A DNA stretch of 64,000 nt from Epiperipatus broadwayi (taxonomy: Eukaryota > Onychophora > Udeonychophora > Euonychophora > Peripatidae). Below, piece by piece: positions 23,791-37,143 of the stretch. The notes below the pieces were generated by a model. That model ran no database searches. It saw nothing but the letters and a program-made list of their open reading frames with translations, and had not been told where the DNA came from. Where the stretch lies: positions 1,161,501-1,225,500 of the forward strand of contig JAQFVV010006428.1 of NCBI GenBank assembly GCA_028023455.1, given 5' to 3'. The first letter of the stretch is position 1. Every line of letters starts with the position of its first letter. The translations under genes and the position numbers were made by a program.

Positions 23791-24899
23791 TATATATATA
23801 TATGTCCATTATGAAAAAATATTATATGTAATATACAAACAATTTAATGGTTTTACAGTTAAATTGTTTATATATTACATATATATTATAACAAGATGGG
23901 GATAGGAAGTGGAAGAAAAAGTCATTAATTCACAAAAGTGTATATAAGTAAGATATATTGTAAAGCATGAGATCATAAAAATCTGTGAGAGATCAACTAG
24001 TCATTCCTTAGAGTAACTGACATAACTATCCATTAATCATATATCAACCAGCATTATAATATGTAAAAGTATAAGTAAGTATGAGTACTACTCAAAACAT
24101 CATTCATTATCATTCATTATCATTCAATCAAAATTTAATAAAGTCACCAGTCCATCTCTTGTGGCTGGATTAGAACAATAAAAATTATAAATCAACAGCC
24201 AACCTTAGGACTGGATCAGAAATGGGTCTTCAGTAGATCAGGCTAACTATTAAGCCTTTGCCACCTTGGGACAATTGTTTAACCATTAATTTGGAGGCAC
24301 AAACTAAGTGTGAATCCATTAAAATACACAATAATCAGAAAATCTAAACAATAATGCTGGGATATTAAAACATGCTGATTATCATCAATGTTGTGGCCAC
24401 TTAAGTACCATTAATGTACTGGCAAACTATAAACTTAAATTTTTAATAATACTAAAGTAAAATTAAAGGTAGTGTATGGGCTTTAAAGAATCTAATTTTA
24501 TACACCAAACAGGATGGTGATTGGTCATTTCTAGATGACCAAAAGCACTAAATATACATCCCCATTCATATATTCATCCCTTGCACGAATCTAGCTCAGA
24601 GAACACAAGATCTATTACTTTATGTGACTAAGAGATGATGCAATACAATTTTTAACAGTTGAATATAAGTTTATTAATAATAAAAATAATAAAATTAAGG
24701 TCTATGTGGCTATACTTATAAATTAAGTCTTATACAATAAAAAAAATATCACATTTGTGATTTACATAATTACTATTCAAAATTCAAATTTTTATATTGA
24801 TTTACATATATGTGTGCACAGACACATGATTTCTAATATACAAGTAATATATTTCAATTGATATTCAATAAAATTTAAAAATGACAAATTTTACAAAAA
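23791..24899. other. Intron sequence, no gene seen
   Basis: A/T-rich, with a short CATTCATTAT tandem near 24100. No gene or named repeat was seen. Confidence 0.5.
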
Positions 24900-26040
24900 A
24901 TTTTTTTATCTTTCAAAGCAACCTTTATTGTTAAATATTACATAGAAGTTTTCCAGGTCTAATCACCTGGTGTGATTGCAAAGCATTCACTGTACAAAAT
25001 AACAAAACAATTATTAATCTTGTTTACAAAAGGACACACACCAGACAACAATTCCATTCACAAAAGGGTTACTATAATTTTGCCCAATGTGTATCTGTGC
25101 ATGGGTCTCATGGCCCAACCACTGAGAAGTTATCCATAGCCCAATGATTCACCCCTGGGATCCCAAAGTGAATACTCAAGCTTCAGCTGAATAGGTAGAC
25201 ATGTCCAGCATTGCACCAACCACCACACCAGGCAGTGAGATCCAAGGCCCAACTCCACAGACTCTTGACCCACAGCCAAGTCATGCAAAGAACATTCTGG
25301 ATACCTCTGTCTCCCAATATAATGGTCCAAATGTGCAGGGGCTAAATTCAGTCCACCAGCACAAAATTGGAAAGCCAGCTCAGGAAAACATAATGAATAA
25401 TGAGCACAGATCTGCACTACCCAAAACCAACCCATCGAGGAGGTGCAGCAGCCCATCAGAAAGGAAAATGGTGCAGAAACTTTGACCAGGTACCCTCCCA
25501 GCATGTTTTCAGGTAACAGCAACAATTGTAAACAGCTCACATCATAGACCAGATCCCTAGTGACCGCTTCCACCCCTCCCCCTGAGGAAGAAATGATGAG
25601 TGCAGATCTGTGCTCGCAAAATATTACAACAAAACTCTATCCATGTTACAAAAATTGGTGGTGGCCCAAAGCAGACCAACCACCTTACAAATGCTCCAAG
25701 TCTAAAATTAATTCATGAAACCTAATAATAGTGGGTGCAAATCAATACTGATCAACAGATAATCCATCATGGTGTAGTATCCCCTCAGGACAACATCCAA
25801 GTGATGGTAGTGACTTTCACCTGCCCAGGCTAGACAGTGATCACTGACCACCCCCACTAATGAACCAAGTCCTTATGACCATCATCACTACACCTGAGGG
25901 AAAAAGAGACTGCAAACTCATGCCCACCACTACAACATTTGATTCCTTATGGTCTTGGAATCTAGCCAGATTTACATGAATACCATGAAGACAAATCATT
26001 TGTCTATATCATCTTGCACACTGAGGTCAATGGAGCTGAA
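24900..26040. other. Unexplained GC-rich island with overlapping open frames
   Basis: From about 25080 to 25900 the composition switches to roughly balanced GC inside A/T-rich intron. Both strands hold open frames over the same DNA: 147 codons minus (25130-25573) and 94 codons plus (25201-25485). Neither shows a motif I recognise. The plus-strand product would be rich in P, S, T, N and Q, and the minus one in W, C and L, which is what one gets from antisense reading. A 17-bp exact inverted repeat (GAGCACAGATCTGCACT, 25402-25418 and 25599-25615) lies in it. It could be a transposon or SINE-like insertion, a processed fragment, or a transferred piece. Its function is unknown. Confidence 0.4.
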
Positions 26041-28664
26041 AATCTGCTTTTAATCATTATAAACCTCCACTGTCTGCAAATATTCACAATTTTTGTTTAA
26101 CCCAGTAACTACAAAGTCCTTCAGGGTTCACAGTGATTATTATTTGTTGATACCAATTGAATTCTGCTTCCTTTGATTTAAGTTTTTGGTCTTGCTTAGT
26201 AATCAAGAATTCAGTTGTATAATCTGAAAGTTTTGTTGTTAAAATTTGGAGTGTTTTTAATAATTATTGCTTGAAAGAGGATGAATAATTTGTAGCCTCA
26301 ATGTCTCTGTTTAGTTTTAAAACATCATTTGTAGTAATTTGTCTTTAAATCTGTTTAGTTTTAAAACATCATTTGTAGTAATTTGTCTTTAAATCATTAC
26401 TTTTTTGCTCATGAATTACTTTGTTGTAATTCTGTGTTTATTTGAAAAGAAAATTGTATTTTTTGTGGCTCCCAATCCACCAGAAGTGGGCTAATAACTT
26501 CAGTTCTGTTCATCAGAAAAACCTAATTTTTGTGTAGGAAGATAGCTTAAGACAATCTATAATATTCAATTCTAAAATTGAGATCGAATTAAAATTAAAT
26601 TTTTTTTCCGATCTGCACTGTTTAGCCGTGTTAGGCAACTTCCTGTTCAACACCACAATATCATAACTTTTTTACAATGAACCATTTAACACTGGGGTTT
26701 CTTTTTTATCCTAGTTTTATGATAAATTTTTGTATCTATAATAATCCCTTGGCCATTTTCTGTCTTCCCTGACTGGTTTGCAGTCATAGAAAGTTGTTTC
26801 ACACTTCAAATATCTGATGCAATGATGAAATTATTAAAACCATCTTCGTTAACATTTTATTTCCCATGTTTTCTATGAGCTTTGATATCCAAATGATTTC
26901 TCTGTTTATTCTAACAGAAAATTTGGATTTCTAGTGTCTTTATTCTTTTAGAATTATTTGGCCTGATTTAAAATTATTTTCCTAGGTTTATGTTGTTCTA
27001 ATTATTCTAGAATTATTTAACCTAGCTTTTGCCTATTTCTAATAGCAGCCATTTGCATAAATGGAACGATAAATACTCTTAATTATATTTGAGTGAAAAC
27101 TGTAATAAAATTTCTTATAAAGATGAAAAAAATGATAAAACAGCTATTCACTTATATCTTGGGAAACTTTTTCTATGAATCGAAAATTGGACTATGACTT
27201 TGGAGAATAAAACAGGGAGCCAGGCTCCATCTAGTGGACTAAAATTTTACATATATGTTATATTTAACAAGCATTGATATATATATATGTATGCATATAT
27301 ATATATATGTGCTTGTAATTTCTGAACATATTTGACTTATTCCAAAATAAACATTTTTAGTTGTCACTTTTAAATGATATAAAAATACATGATTAAACTT
27401 TTAACTTATATTTTTAATAAGACCATACTTTATGCTAGGTATATTCAAACTGAATATCACTGAAATATATTAATTTATTTACATAACATATTTGAACTGT
27501 TATATAAAATACAATAATAGATTTAAAATTTACATCTATGTATGTGCATGCATTCACATGCTGACATTTACACCAAATTTTAATTTAATAGTAATAACAT
27601 TATATTTTCATAATTAATTTCTTTGGAAAATATACAGAAAATTTTATACATACACATGTGCATAAACAATATATATATATAATTTAAAATCAGTTATCAA
27701 ATTCTATTACAGTTTTCTTTTATTCTTTTTAAAATATATATATATATATAGTCAATTTTTGAGAGGTTAGAAAGCTTTTTATCAGGTTACCCCTTAACTA
27801 ATTATAAATGTTATTAAATTTAAAAATATAGATTTAAAATGTCTATCAAATGAATTATTTAAAAGCAACTCACTTTTGTATACACGTTTATATGTGCTTC
27901 TCTGCATATAGACACAACAGCATATGTATAGCTACTTTTAATTCAGCTGATGTTTCTCTTGGGCAGCTGGTGTTTTGGTCAATCTAGGCAATTGTCATTA
28001 TCAGGTAAAGTACATAATTCAGGTGTGGTTGGCTTTCTATCTTCTGCAGTTGGTTCCAGTTTGACTAGGATTTGGTAAGTTCAGGTCAGCAAGCTGTTTT
28101 CCAGAACATTTTAAGGCTATGGATTTCAATACAAAGAAGTGGGTCATTTTCTTCATGTGAATTCAAACTCCACTATTGAACTGAAGAGCAGCTACTTCTT
28201 TGCATTCTTACATCCTCATGGCAGTTCTCTATATAATCCTACTATCCATCTCTGCAGCTAGCTTTACTGTTGCCACTCTCTGCTACAGTTACCAACTCTT
28301 CACAAAATACTTTAGCCAACTTTCCAGCTAGTTCTGCAGTTAGCTCTTCTGCTAACCACTTCTCAGAAAATTAAAGCCAAACTTTCAATTGGCCTAGTTG
28401 GCCATTGCTTAAAATATTAAAACCAGACTTTCTGGACAACTCTTACAAAACTGCAAGCAAAACCTAACTGATATTTTTTATCAGTCTTTTTATAATCTTG
28501 GTTACTTCAAGTGATAAAAACATAGTGACAGTTTTCAATTAACTTTAATGTGGCTGAAAGAATATAGCTATAAAAGCTCTTTAATATATATATATATATA
28601 TGATAAATTGAATATCTTCATGGGCTACAGATATAAATGAAATATTAACCAGGTACAGTCGACA
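26041..28664. other. Intron sequence with a 44-bp tandem duplication
   Basis: Mostly A/T-rich. A 44-bp unit beginning CTGTTTAGTTTTAAAACATC is exactly duplicated at 26307-26350 and 26351-26394. Long (TA)n runs occur near 27280, 27675 and 28585. Nothing else is supported. Confidence 0.6.
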
Positions 28665-29669
28665 AGGTCACCCTGGTCATCAACAGGGTAATAAATATAA
28701 AATAATTGTAGAGGTTCTGTAAACACATGTAAGCAATATACATCCTAATAATAAATTTACAATGGAAACAGAAACTAATGGAAAACTTTCTTTTCTTGAT
28801 GTAAAATAATCTTTTATCTTGTTCAATTTTCAGAAAATTTACACCAACTGACAGATATTTAAATTTTTCAGCATATCATCAGATATTTCAAATCGTTTTG
28901 TTGCAAAAACTCTTTTCACTAGAGGTATTAACATTTTTTTCAGATAAGTCAAATCTCAAAGATGAAATAAAGCATATAAGCTATGGTTTATCAGCTAATG
29001 GTTTTAATAATAAAACAATATACTAAGTCTTAATTCAAGTCCTAAACAATCAAAATAAAAACAAAATAAAGAAACACCTATTGGAATTTGTATTCATTAT
29101 ATAAAAAGAACTGCAGACAATATTGGACATATTCAAAAACATAATATAATAACAACATATTCCACTCATCAATAGATTAATAGCATTATAATCAAGCCTA
29201 AAGACTCAATACCTCTTGAAGCATATGAGGTATATACAATTTTATGTAACATTTATAAAGCTTTCTATATAGGCATGGATAATCATCACATCAGTGCTAG
29301 AAGAGGTGACCATATTATGCAGTTAAAAATACTCCTCAACTTCAGCATTATCTATTCATGCTATAGATACAGGTAATAGTATTGATTTTTCTAATATGAA
29401 ATACTGTCCAGATGTGACACTCTTCATTAATGTCAGATCAGAGAAGCCATTGAGATCTTTAAAAGTCCAGAATGCATCAACAAATGTGATGTGCAAATTA
29501 CCTTCTATTTGGGAACATTTATTTTAAAGTCATTAATCTAAATAATTTCCCATAAATATTTCTATTTTATATTAATAGAACTTTCATTATTATTATACAT
29601 CAGCATCTTTATGACACCTGTACAATTATTTTATAATATTTATTACCCAGTTAATGACTAGTGTGACCT
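28665..29669 (+). mobile_element. Decayed Penelope-like element with inverted flanks
   Basis: Plus-strand pieces of one Penelope-like protein occur in order: 'METETNGKLSFLDVK' (RT end, about 28757-28805), then in other frames 'PTDRYLNFSAYHQIF', 'LFTRGINIFF' and 'SNLKDEIKHISYGLSANGF' (about 28840-29005), then the endonuclease 'KPKDSIPLEAYEVYTILCN', 'KAFYIGMDNHHISARRGD' and 'AIDTGNSIDFSNMKYCP' (about 29190-29410). The GIY-YIG hallmark (VYT..CN..FYIG) is plain. The flanks 28665-28715 and 29616-29669 are inverted repeats (GGTAATAAATATAAAATAAT and its complement). Several stops and shifts make it dead. The RT catalytic motifs are missing. Confidence 0.78.
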
Positions 29670-31262
29670 GATTGAAGCATTGGTTTATATATACTTTTTC
29701 AAATAATTATACATAGATGTATCTGGATAATATTTCATTTATAGATATATTGTAATGGATTTGGTATCCTTAAATTGAAACAATACTGATAAGTTCAAAC
29801 ATTTTATTTGCTTATTACTACTATTACCACTAATATCTATTATTATTATTAAAACAATATGAACATTGTACATCAATCTTCCTTATAAACTAATTTTTTT
29901 TTAAAAATCTAAGATGACCTGTCATATTTTTTATAGTGTTCGAAATTCTTGTAGCAAATGTTAAAAAATTGTGAACTTATTTTTAAATGTAAACACACAC
30001 ATGCGCATAAATATAATCATTAAAAGAAACAATACACTAATAAAATAGATAATATTACCAGATGTGGATAAATTAATTAAAATAGGATTGGCAAAACAAT
30101 ATTTATATTGCTGTGCAGTGAATGGTAAAAGGGTTTACCATAGTAACATAAACTATTAATGTAATATTTAAATGTATATATGCATGTAAAAGTGTATATG
30201 TTTTTTTATCTAAACATTTTAAGATAATACTTCTTTAAAATTTAAATAAGTTAAAGAAATATAAACAGTTATACACACATTATATCAAAGTTATTTTAAG
30301 TCTAAAATAAATTCTCAATTAGTGGGAGAACAATAAATAAAACCAAATGATTTATTTTAAAATATCTGTAATACAAATATTTATTTTAATATCATAATGT
30401 ATGCATTAATTTTTAGTAAAGGATATAATATTATATTAAAATATATTTTAAAATCTTATTTGTAATTTTAAAATGGTTTCATTGTAATTGGCCATATAAC
30501 TATAACTTCATCAAAACATTAAAAAAAAATCAATTGCCAGTATATCATATTTTATCATTGCTGTGGCAACAAGATCAAGCTTTATTATAAAATGCTAAAA
30601 GAATGAAAAAATTTCAGAAAAAATGATTATGAAATCAGTCACATAATTAAAACCTATAGATACACATATCTAAAACCTATAGATACACATATCTGAGAAG
30701 AATCTTTCGTTTTCATCGCTAGGTGCCACTAGAATCTACAGAAAACTCGAATTTAAATTAGCCATCTTGCATATCATTGTGTGAGCATGGAATAGACTTT
30801 ATAATTATTTGGCTCAGCAAGACAAAAATGCATCTCTCTCTCAACTGTCCAAATGAATAATCAAGACATCTGAAAATATTCATCATCTTAAAATGCAAGA
30901 AAAACAAAATGAAACTTAAAAATTTTATTGAAATGAAAATTTTAAACCTGCTTTTGAATGATATCCTTGACTACCTATCTGCTAATATTTCAAAAATCAT
31001 CTGCCACTACATCTACTATAGTTGATTTAAAATTTAGGACATAATCACCTGAATATTATATACTTGTTGCTATGGAATTTATCTTCATAAATATTTTTTT
31101 TAAAGAAATACAAGGGTTAATAAATGCCTCTTTTCAAGAGAATATTAATTTTTCACTCCACACCTAATGAAAAAAAAAACACTTGTGATTTCCTTACATA
31201 TTTAAAAGTTTGCCACATTCATGCATGATTTAAAGACAAATTGTCATCATCGTTTATTGAAT
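29670..31262. other. Intron sequence, no gene seen
   Basis: A/T-rich. A 21-bp exact tandem (AAAACCTATAGATACACATA unit) lies near 30650-30690. No other structure was seen. Confidence 0.55.
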
Positions 31263-33247
31263 GCATTCAGTTTTAATTTATTTTATTGGCCAATTGAGGT
31301 AAAACTCTAAACTTTTGATTGGTCAATTACAGAATCAGCAGTAAAATATATATTCATCTTTTAATATTATATTCATTTCAGGTTCGTTTGTAAAAAGCAA
31401 ATTAATAATTTGTCAGAATATGAAAGTGAATGAAAGTTTTTTAAAAAATAAATTTCTGTTTATAACTAAAAATATTTTATATTGGCAAATTGAAAAAGAA
31501 TGTTAGTAATCTATTAAGAATTGTTGCTTACATCAATGATTTTCTTTCTCAATTTATGTTTGTGCTAAAGTAAATAATTTTTACTAAAATTTTACTATTT
31601 TCCTAAAATAATTTATATTTTCAGCATATTTTACCAAAATACATTATAATATGTAAATAAATGCCAGAAAAATATTCTAAAACATTTTTATTTGAAAATC
31701 AAATAAAGATCTTGGGGCAATGTAAACTATTGACAGGTGTGAAAATTGTTGTTAGCACTGGTTTCTTTTTCAATTTACATTCCTGTAAAAGCATACAATT
31801 TTTTACTAAAATCTTACTGTTCTTTCTAAAATAATTATGTTTTCAGTATATTTTATGAAAATAATTTATAATATGTCAAAAAATACTTTTAAAATGGTCT
31901 AAAACATTCGTTTATCATTTTCAAAATGAAACAAAGAAGTTGGAGTGGTAAAAATTATTGACAAGCATCTTCTTTTTTCCAATATGGTCAACATTTAATC
32001 AAAGCGAATCAAGGACCACCTTCTTCCATTGTTAAAACTAAAATTTGAACAATATTGATTTTTTACTTGTAAAATAATTTGAGAGAGGGCAGCATCTTAC
32101 AGTACTTTTTTAAAGCTTTAAAATGACCGTAAATTCTTTACTGTAGCATTAAAAATGATGGAATTTGAGTGACTTGAAGGCATGATTGTTTTTAACTGGA
32201 CAAGGAAGCAAATGGATTAAATAAAATAAAGAAAGTCATATATTTTGGAATATAAATAATATAACAAAGTAATGCCAACTATTTATTAAATAGTCGTATT
32301 AATCCATTCAGTTGCAATTTATTTTATTTGCCAAGTGAGGTAAAACTCTAAACTTTTCATTGGTCAATTACAGAATCAGCAGTAATATATATATTCAACT
32401 TTTAATATTATATTCGTTTTAGTTTGTAAAGAACAAATTAATAATTTGTCAGAATATGAAAGTGAACAAAAGTTTTTTCAAAAATAAATTTCTGTTTATA
32501 ATTATCAAAATATTTTATATCGGCAAATTTAAAAAAAAAAACATTAGTAACTTATTAAAAAATGTTGCTTACATCAATGATTTTCTTTCTCAATTTACGT
32601 TTGTGCTAAAGTAAATAATTTTTACTAAAATCTTACTAATTTCCTAAAATAATTCATATTTTTAGCATATTTTACCAAAATACATTATAATATGTGAATA
32701 AATGCTAGCAAAATATTCTAAATCATTAATTTTTATTTGAAAATCAAATAAAGAGCTTGGGGCAATGTAACTGTTGACAGGCGTGAAAATTGTTGTTAGC
32801 ACTGTTTTCTTTTTCAATTTATGTTCCTGTAAAAGTATACAATTTTTTGTTAAAATCTTACTGTTTTTTCTAAAATAATTATGTTTTCAGTATATTTTAT
32901 GAAAATAATTTATAATATGTCAAAAAATACTTTTAAATGGTCTAAAACATTCATTTTCATTTTGAAATGCAAAACAAGGAAGTTGGAGCGATGAAAAATT
33001 ATTGACAAGCCTTAAATGACTTCCAACCAATCACCATCTACAAAAGACTGCCCTTCTACCATTGTTAAAGTTTAAATGTCAAATATATTGATTTTTTACT
33101 TGTAAAATAATTCAAGAGAGAGCAGCATCTTACGGTACTTTTTTAAGTTTTAAAATGACTGTAAATTCTTTATCATAGCATTAAAAACGATGGAATTCAA
33201 GCAACTTGAAGCTGTGATCATTTTTAACTGGACAAGGAAGTGATGGT
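31263..33247. repeat. Tandem duplication of a ~1.03-kb non-coding unit
   Basis: Copy 1 (31263-32214) and copy 2 (32295-33247) are collinear, with a period of about 1,032 bp. Landmarks present in both: GAGGTAAAACTCTAAACTTT, GGTCAATTACAGAATCAGCA, TTTGTCAGAATATGAAAGTG, TTGCTTACATCAATGATTTT, TTTTATGAAAATAATTTATA and TTTTTAACTGGACAAGGAAG. Small indels and substitutions separate the copies. A further local insert near 33010-33060 is absent from copy 1. Each copy starts with two CCAAT-type boxes about 35 bp apart. No protein is encoded. Confidence 0.85.
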
Positions 33248-34616
33248 GTTAATGACAAATAAATGTGCATAAAAAGATAAATACAAAAACAATCTTTTTT
33301 ACTTTGAAATTCTGGAATTTATAACAAGTGTTTATTAATGTGTAATATGTAATGCTATGCTTCAGAAAACAACCACAAAAGTCATTATATTTTTATAATA
33401 CAAAATTATTTGAAAACAAATTGTATGTTTAAAAACCTCAAAGAAATATAATTTCTTTAAAAAATAAATGTTTCAAAAGAAATTAAATTAACTACAATAG
33501 AAAACACAATTAGGTGTAATTGTATGCAAAAAAAAATAATCATAATTTCAATGTAATTATTTTCAAAAAAAGTAAAATAAAATCTAAAAAATATTTGTAT
33601 CCATATAGAAAGTGACGGCAGCAAATGCAACTCTACAAAGAAGACAAAAAATCATTGATTTAAATAAATTGTAATTTAAATCAGGATTATCATTATTAGA
33701 TGAGATCTCATTGAATTAAAAAATAAAGAATCATAAATCACTTAATTCTACAAAACAAAAATTACTTCTTACTTATAATAATTACAAAAACATTCATTTA
33801 ATAAAGAAATTATAATTAAACCTTAATTTGCACACTACCAAGCTGGGTATATTTTTACATTATGATTGCTTTTAAGTTGTTTAAAGTACTTAATAAGTAT
33901 AATTTGTTTTACATTTCAGTTAAATTGAAATCTGAAAGCAAAACTTTTTATTATTCTTAAAATTTATTTGAAATGTTATTAAAAGAGTATTTTTTTTCCA
34001 ATTGATAAGTAGTGATAATATCTGTTCATTGTGTTACTCAATGAGATTACATTTTTTGTATGAAGTGGAGCTGCAATATCTATTTTATATTAGCTTTTTT
34101 AGCATTATTAATATATATATATTAGCATTTTATATATATATTCTATTTGCAAGAATAAGTTTTTCCAAACTACATATTTTTTTCTGAAAAAAAAATTGTA
34201 TTTTCAGTCTCACATTCTGCTATTAAGATTTTCTTAATTATTTTTAATTGCATGATACTAATTTCTGCATTAATTACAATATAAGGATTCTGATCTATTT
34301 TGAGTAATTTGTCATGGTCATCAAAATGAACCCCTCCCCCAATGCTTTTTGAAATAGTGAAACAACTTATTCAAAATTACTGAATAGAAAATGTTAAGAT
34401 ATGCTATAACTTTATAAGCATTTTTAGGACACAGAAAATATTAAAAACAAACTATTTCAGATTATTTTTAACTAACTCTATTTTTTTCAATGGCTTTCAC
34501 TTCTAGTATAATTCATTAATAAATTTATCAAGACTCTAAAGTTTTTATTCATGTGTAAATATGTTGGTAAATATATATTAAAGAGTAAGTTGCCCAACAA
34601 TTTGGAATAGAATAGT
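33248..34616. other. Intron sequence, no gene seen
   Basis: A/T-rich DNA. The 61-codon open frame at 34002-34187 is hydrophobic by composition only. Confidence 0.5.
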
Positions 34617-35290
34617 TTTTTTTTTCTCAGTGATGAAAGCTTTTATTCATCAAAAAGACAAAATACACAACAGTTAAAAAAGATTTCCAAAGAGATGATT
34701 ACATGGCAAAATGAAATTCAAGTACAATATGGTGAATGGAAAGGGAATACATATAAAATGGGAAGGGGATATGGAAAGGGTGTGCAGTCCAGGCAAATAA
34801 GAGTCTTTGGTAGGAAGCAATGTTGATAGGCTTGGTTGCTCTGACGGATTGATAGGAGAATCCCATATGTGACATTAACTTTGGAGGAATTGCTATATGT
34901 TAAGTCTTTAGAGGTTTCAGGGATGAATGAGGAGATTTCTGAGTAATGCTTAGATGCAACAGGCTGATTTTTGTCTTTTGTAGATGAGTAATTTTAGTTT
35001 TTCCCATTGTAATTGAAATGGTGTTATGATTGGTTATGTTATTCTTTTTGGCTTTCTTTTTACCTTTGATAGAGCAAGCCACAGCCTGAAAGTGAGAAAA
35101 AGCTAGAGGGCAAGGAGATGGAGTCTTTGAAATAAGTTCTTTGGTAATGATGCTTTTAGTTAAGTTTTGTTTGAGATTCGATTTGGGTAAAATTTGAGTA
35201 ATTTTGAAGGTTTTAGTCCATGAGTTTAGGTCTCTGCACATTTTTTCTGCTAAGGTCAGTGGCCATCTTTAAACTGTTTGAAAGAATGGT
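34617..35290 (-). mobile_element. Poly(A)-tailed retroposed sequence, family unknown
   Basis: On the minus strand the segment ends in AATAAAAGCTTTCATCACTG followed directly by a poly(A) run (poly(T) at 34617-34627), the signature of a reverse-transcribed poly(A) RNA. Upstream is an ATG in good context (AAGATGGCC, near 35270) giving 'MATDLSRKNVQRPKLMD', then a stop. A shifted 113-codon frame (35241-34900) is rich in K, S, T and P and ends before the 3' region. I recognise no domain. It may be a truncated LINE first ORF or a processed pseudogene. The 5' limit and target duplication were not found. Confidence 0.45.
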
Positions 35291-36180
35291 AAGTAATATG
35301 AAGAAAACAATTTTGAAATGGGAAAAATTAAATATATTGATGTAAAAGCAAAAAAAAAAAAAACACTAGAAAACTTGTTATTAATAATTTTAGTTGAGTA
35401 ATAAGAAAATTGAGTGGAATTTTAGGCAGTTAGTTACCTCAGAGGAGGGGGTGTCTGAAAAAAAAGGTAGTTAAAAATGGTCTGAATAACTGGAACAACA
35501 CAAAAAAACTTTATAAGAAAGTTCTGAGTGATAGGGAAATTGGAGTAGGAGAAATATTTAGGAGTCTAAGAGTGAATGAAACCCTTTATGATCCATGAAA
35601 CAGTTGAACCACCCACCAAACAAGGGGGAAAATGAGGTAGTTAAATGCTGATAAGCACAAGATTGACATACGGAAATTATGTTAAAAATGCACTAAAACT
35701 GAGATTTAGTGAATGAAATAGTACATTACCACCAAAATAAGGCCTTTAAAGGGTAAAATAAATATAAAAGGTACTTTTCACTGCTGCAAAACCAACTTTT
35801 TATAGCCATTCTGTGAGAGCTATGAGGAGGAGGATTTTTCAGTAAGAGCTCCACATATTAATCAGAAAAATACCAATTTATTCTAAATTCTAATAAAGTT
35901 ATGTAAAATATTTTATCAATTAAATAATTGAATCTTTGTATAGTAAAATAAATTATGATATTTATTCATAATTTCTTTAAAAAATAATTTCAATTGGTGA
36001 CGGTTAGAGCGTTTGTAAATAAATTTTACTGTTGAAATAACAAGAATTACATAAAAATGTTTAACACTTTGATAGTTAGCTTATTATTCTTATGAAACTA
36101 ATTGTTTTTATATTTTTTTTATTTTTATTAATGTGACCAATAAATTTAGTATTCTTACTGACTATATTGTTTTGTATTAT
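35291..36180. other. Intron sequence, no gene seen
   Basis: A/T-rich. The last 12 bases (GTTTTGTATTAT, 36169-36180) are the left target-site duplication of the L1-like LINE that follows. Confidence 0.55.
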
Positions 36181-36524
36181 TTTTTTTTTATTTTTTTTTT
36201 TAATTTATAATAAAAACTTTATTAATAACATAAATATTTACAATTTATATTAAAAAAATATTTACAATTTATACAAGTAGTTAAACAAATAATAACCAAA
36301 ACACTAAGAAATTGAAATATTTCACTATTAAGACAAAAAAGGCTCCAGGCCATTAAACAGTTAATTCCTACTCAAGGAGGTTGATTTGTAACAATGTAAT
36401 AGAAGGAGAGTCTTAAGACATCAAGCAAATGCAACTCAAAAGGGTGAAGCATGTAACAAAATGTTTGATTAGCCTCAGGAATAAGCGACCTAGTAGAATT
36501 CTAACTGTTACTCAAAACAAATGT

Positions 36525-37034
36525 TTATCTGATTATCTCACATAAAGTTATTCCAGGGCCACCCCAGATTTGAGTCATCATCTTTCTAGGCAAATATCTC
36601 TGACACTGATTGAAATAAGTTTCCCAATCACTGTAGAGTTTTCTCAGCCAGTTGAATTTCTTATTGTCAAATATCATAGTACATCTTATATACCATATTG
36701 TCTTAAGGGTATGCACAATTACCATTGCATTATGAGGGTTAAATTTCTTAAAATATTGACTAAATAAAAGTTTTAAGTTGATGATTGGTCTGTGGAATAC
36801 TCTAGCTCTTATCTGTCCAAATGCTGAACATTCTTCAAATAGATGCTGGAAAGTTTCATCACCAGATTTGCATAGTAGACAGATCAGATTCAAGTTCATA
36901 TGTAGCCTTTCATTTAGAACCTTAGCTGTTGGAAACAAGCCATTCATCAGTTTGAAAACAAATTTCAAGTAGGATTGAGGTGCATATATAGAGTGGAACT
37001 TTTTCAACACATTTTTATTGATATATCCAACCAT
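36525..37034 (-). pseudogene. LINE ORF2 C-terminal part, frameshifted off
   Basis: This continues the ORF2 protein after disabling frameshifts between about 37144 and 37000. In between, 'FIAYRDLQDDLNLPSLEGIK' is readable in another frame. The 169-codon piece contains 'CLLCKSGDETFQHLFEEC', a CxxC...H...C zinc motif of the zf-RVT type that ends many L1-like and plant LINE ORF2 proteins. After it come 'AMVIVHTLKTIWYIRCTMIF' and a stop near 36525. The 3' UTR of about 300 bp follows. Confidence 0.78.
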
Positions 37035-37143
37035 GCATTATCATGACTTTTAAAATGATTCATTAAGTCTTTATATTTAATACCTTCCAAACTGGGCAAA
37101 TTCAGATCATCCTGGAGATCCCTATAAGCAATGAATAGGTCAG

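Noticed and set aside
25130-25573. 147-codon minus-strand frame as a host gene
   Set aside because: There is no recognisable motif, the W/C/L-rich composition looks like antisense reading, and a competing plus-strand frame covers the same DNA. It is kept only as part of an unexplained island.
36570-36972. Plus-strand frames over the LINE ORF2 tail
   Set aside because: They are antisense shadows of the zinc-motif-bearing minus-strand frame.
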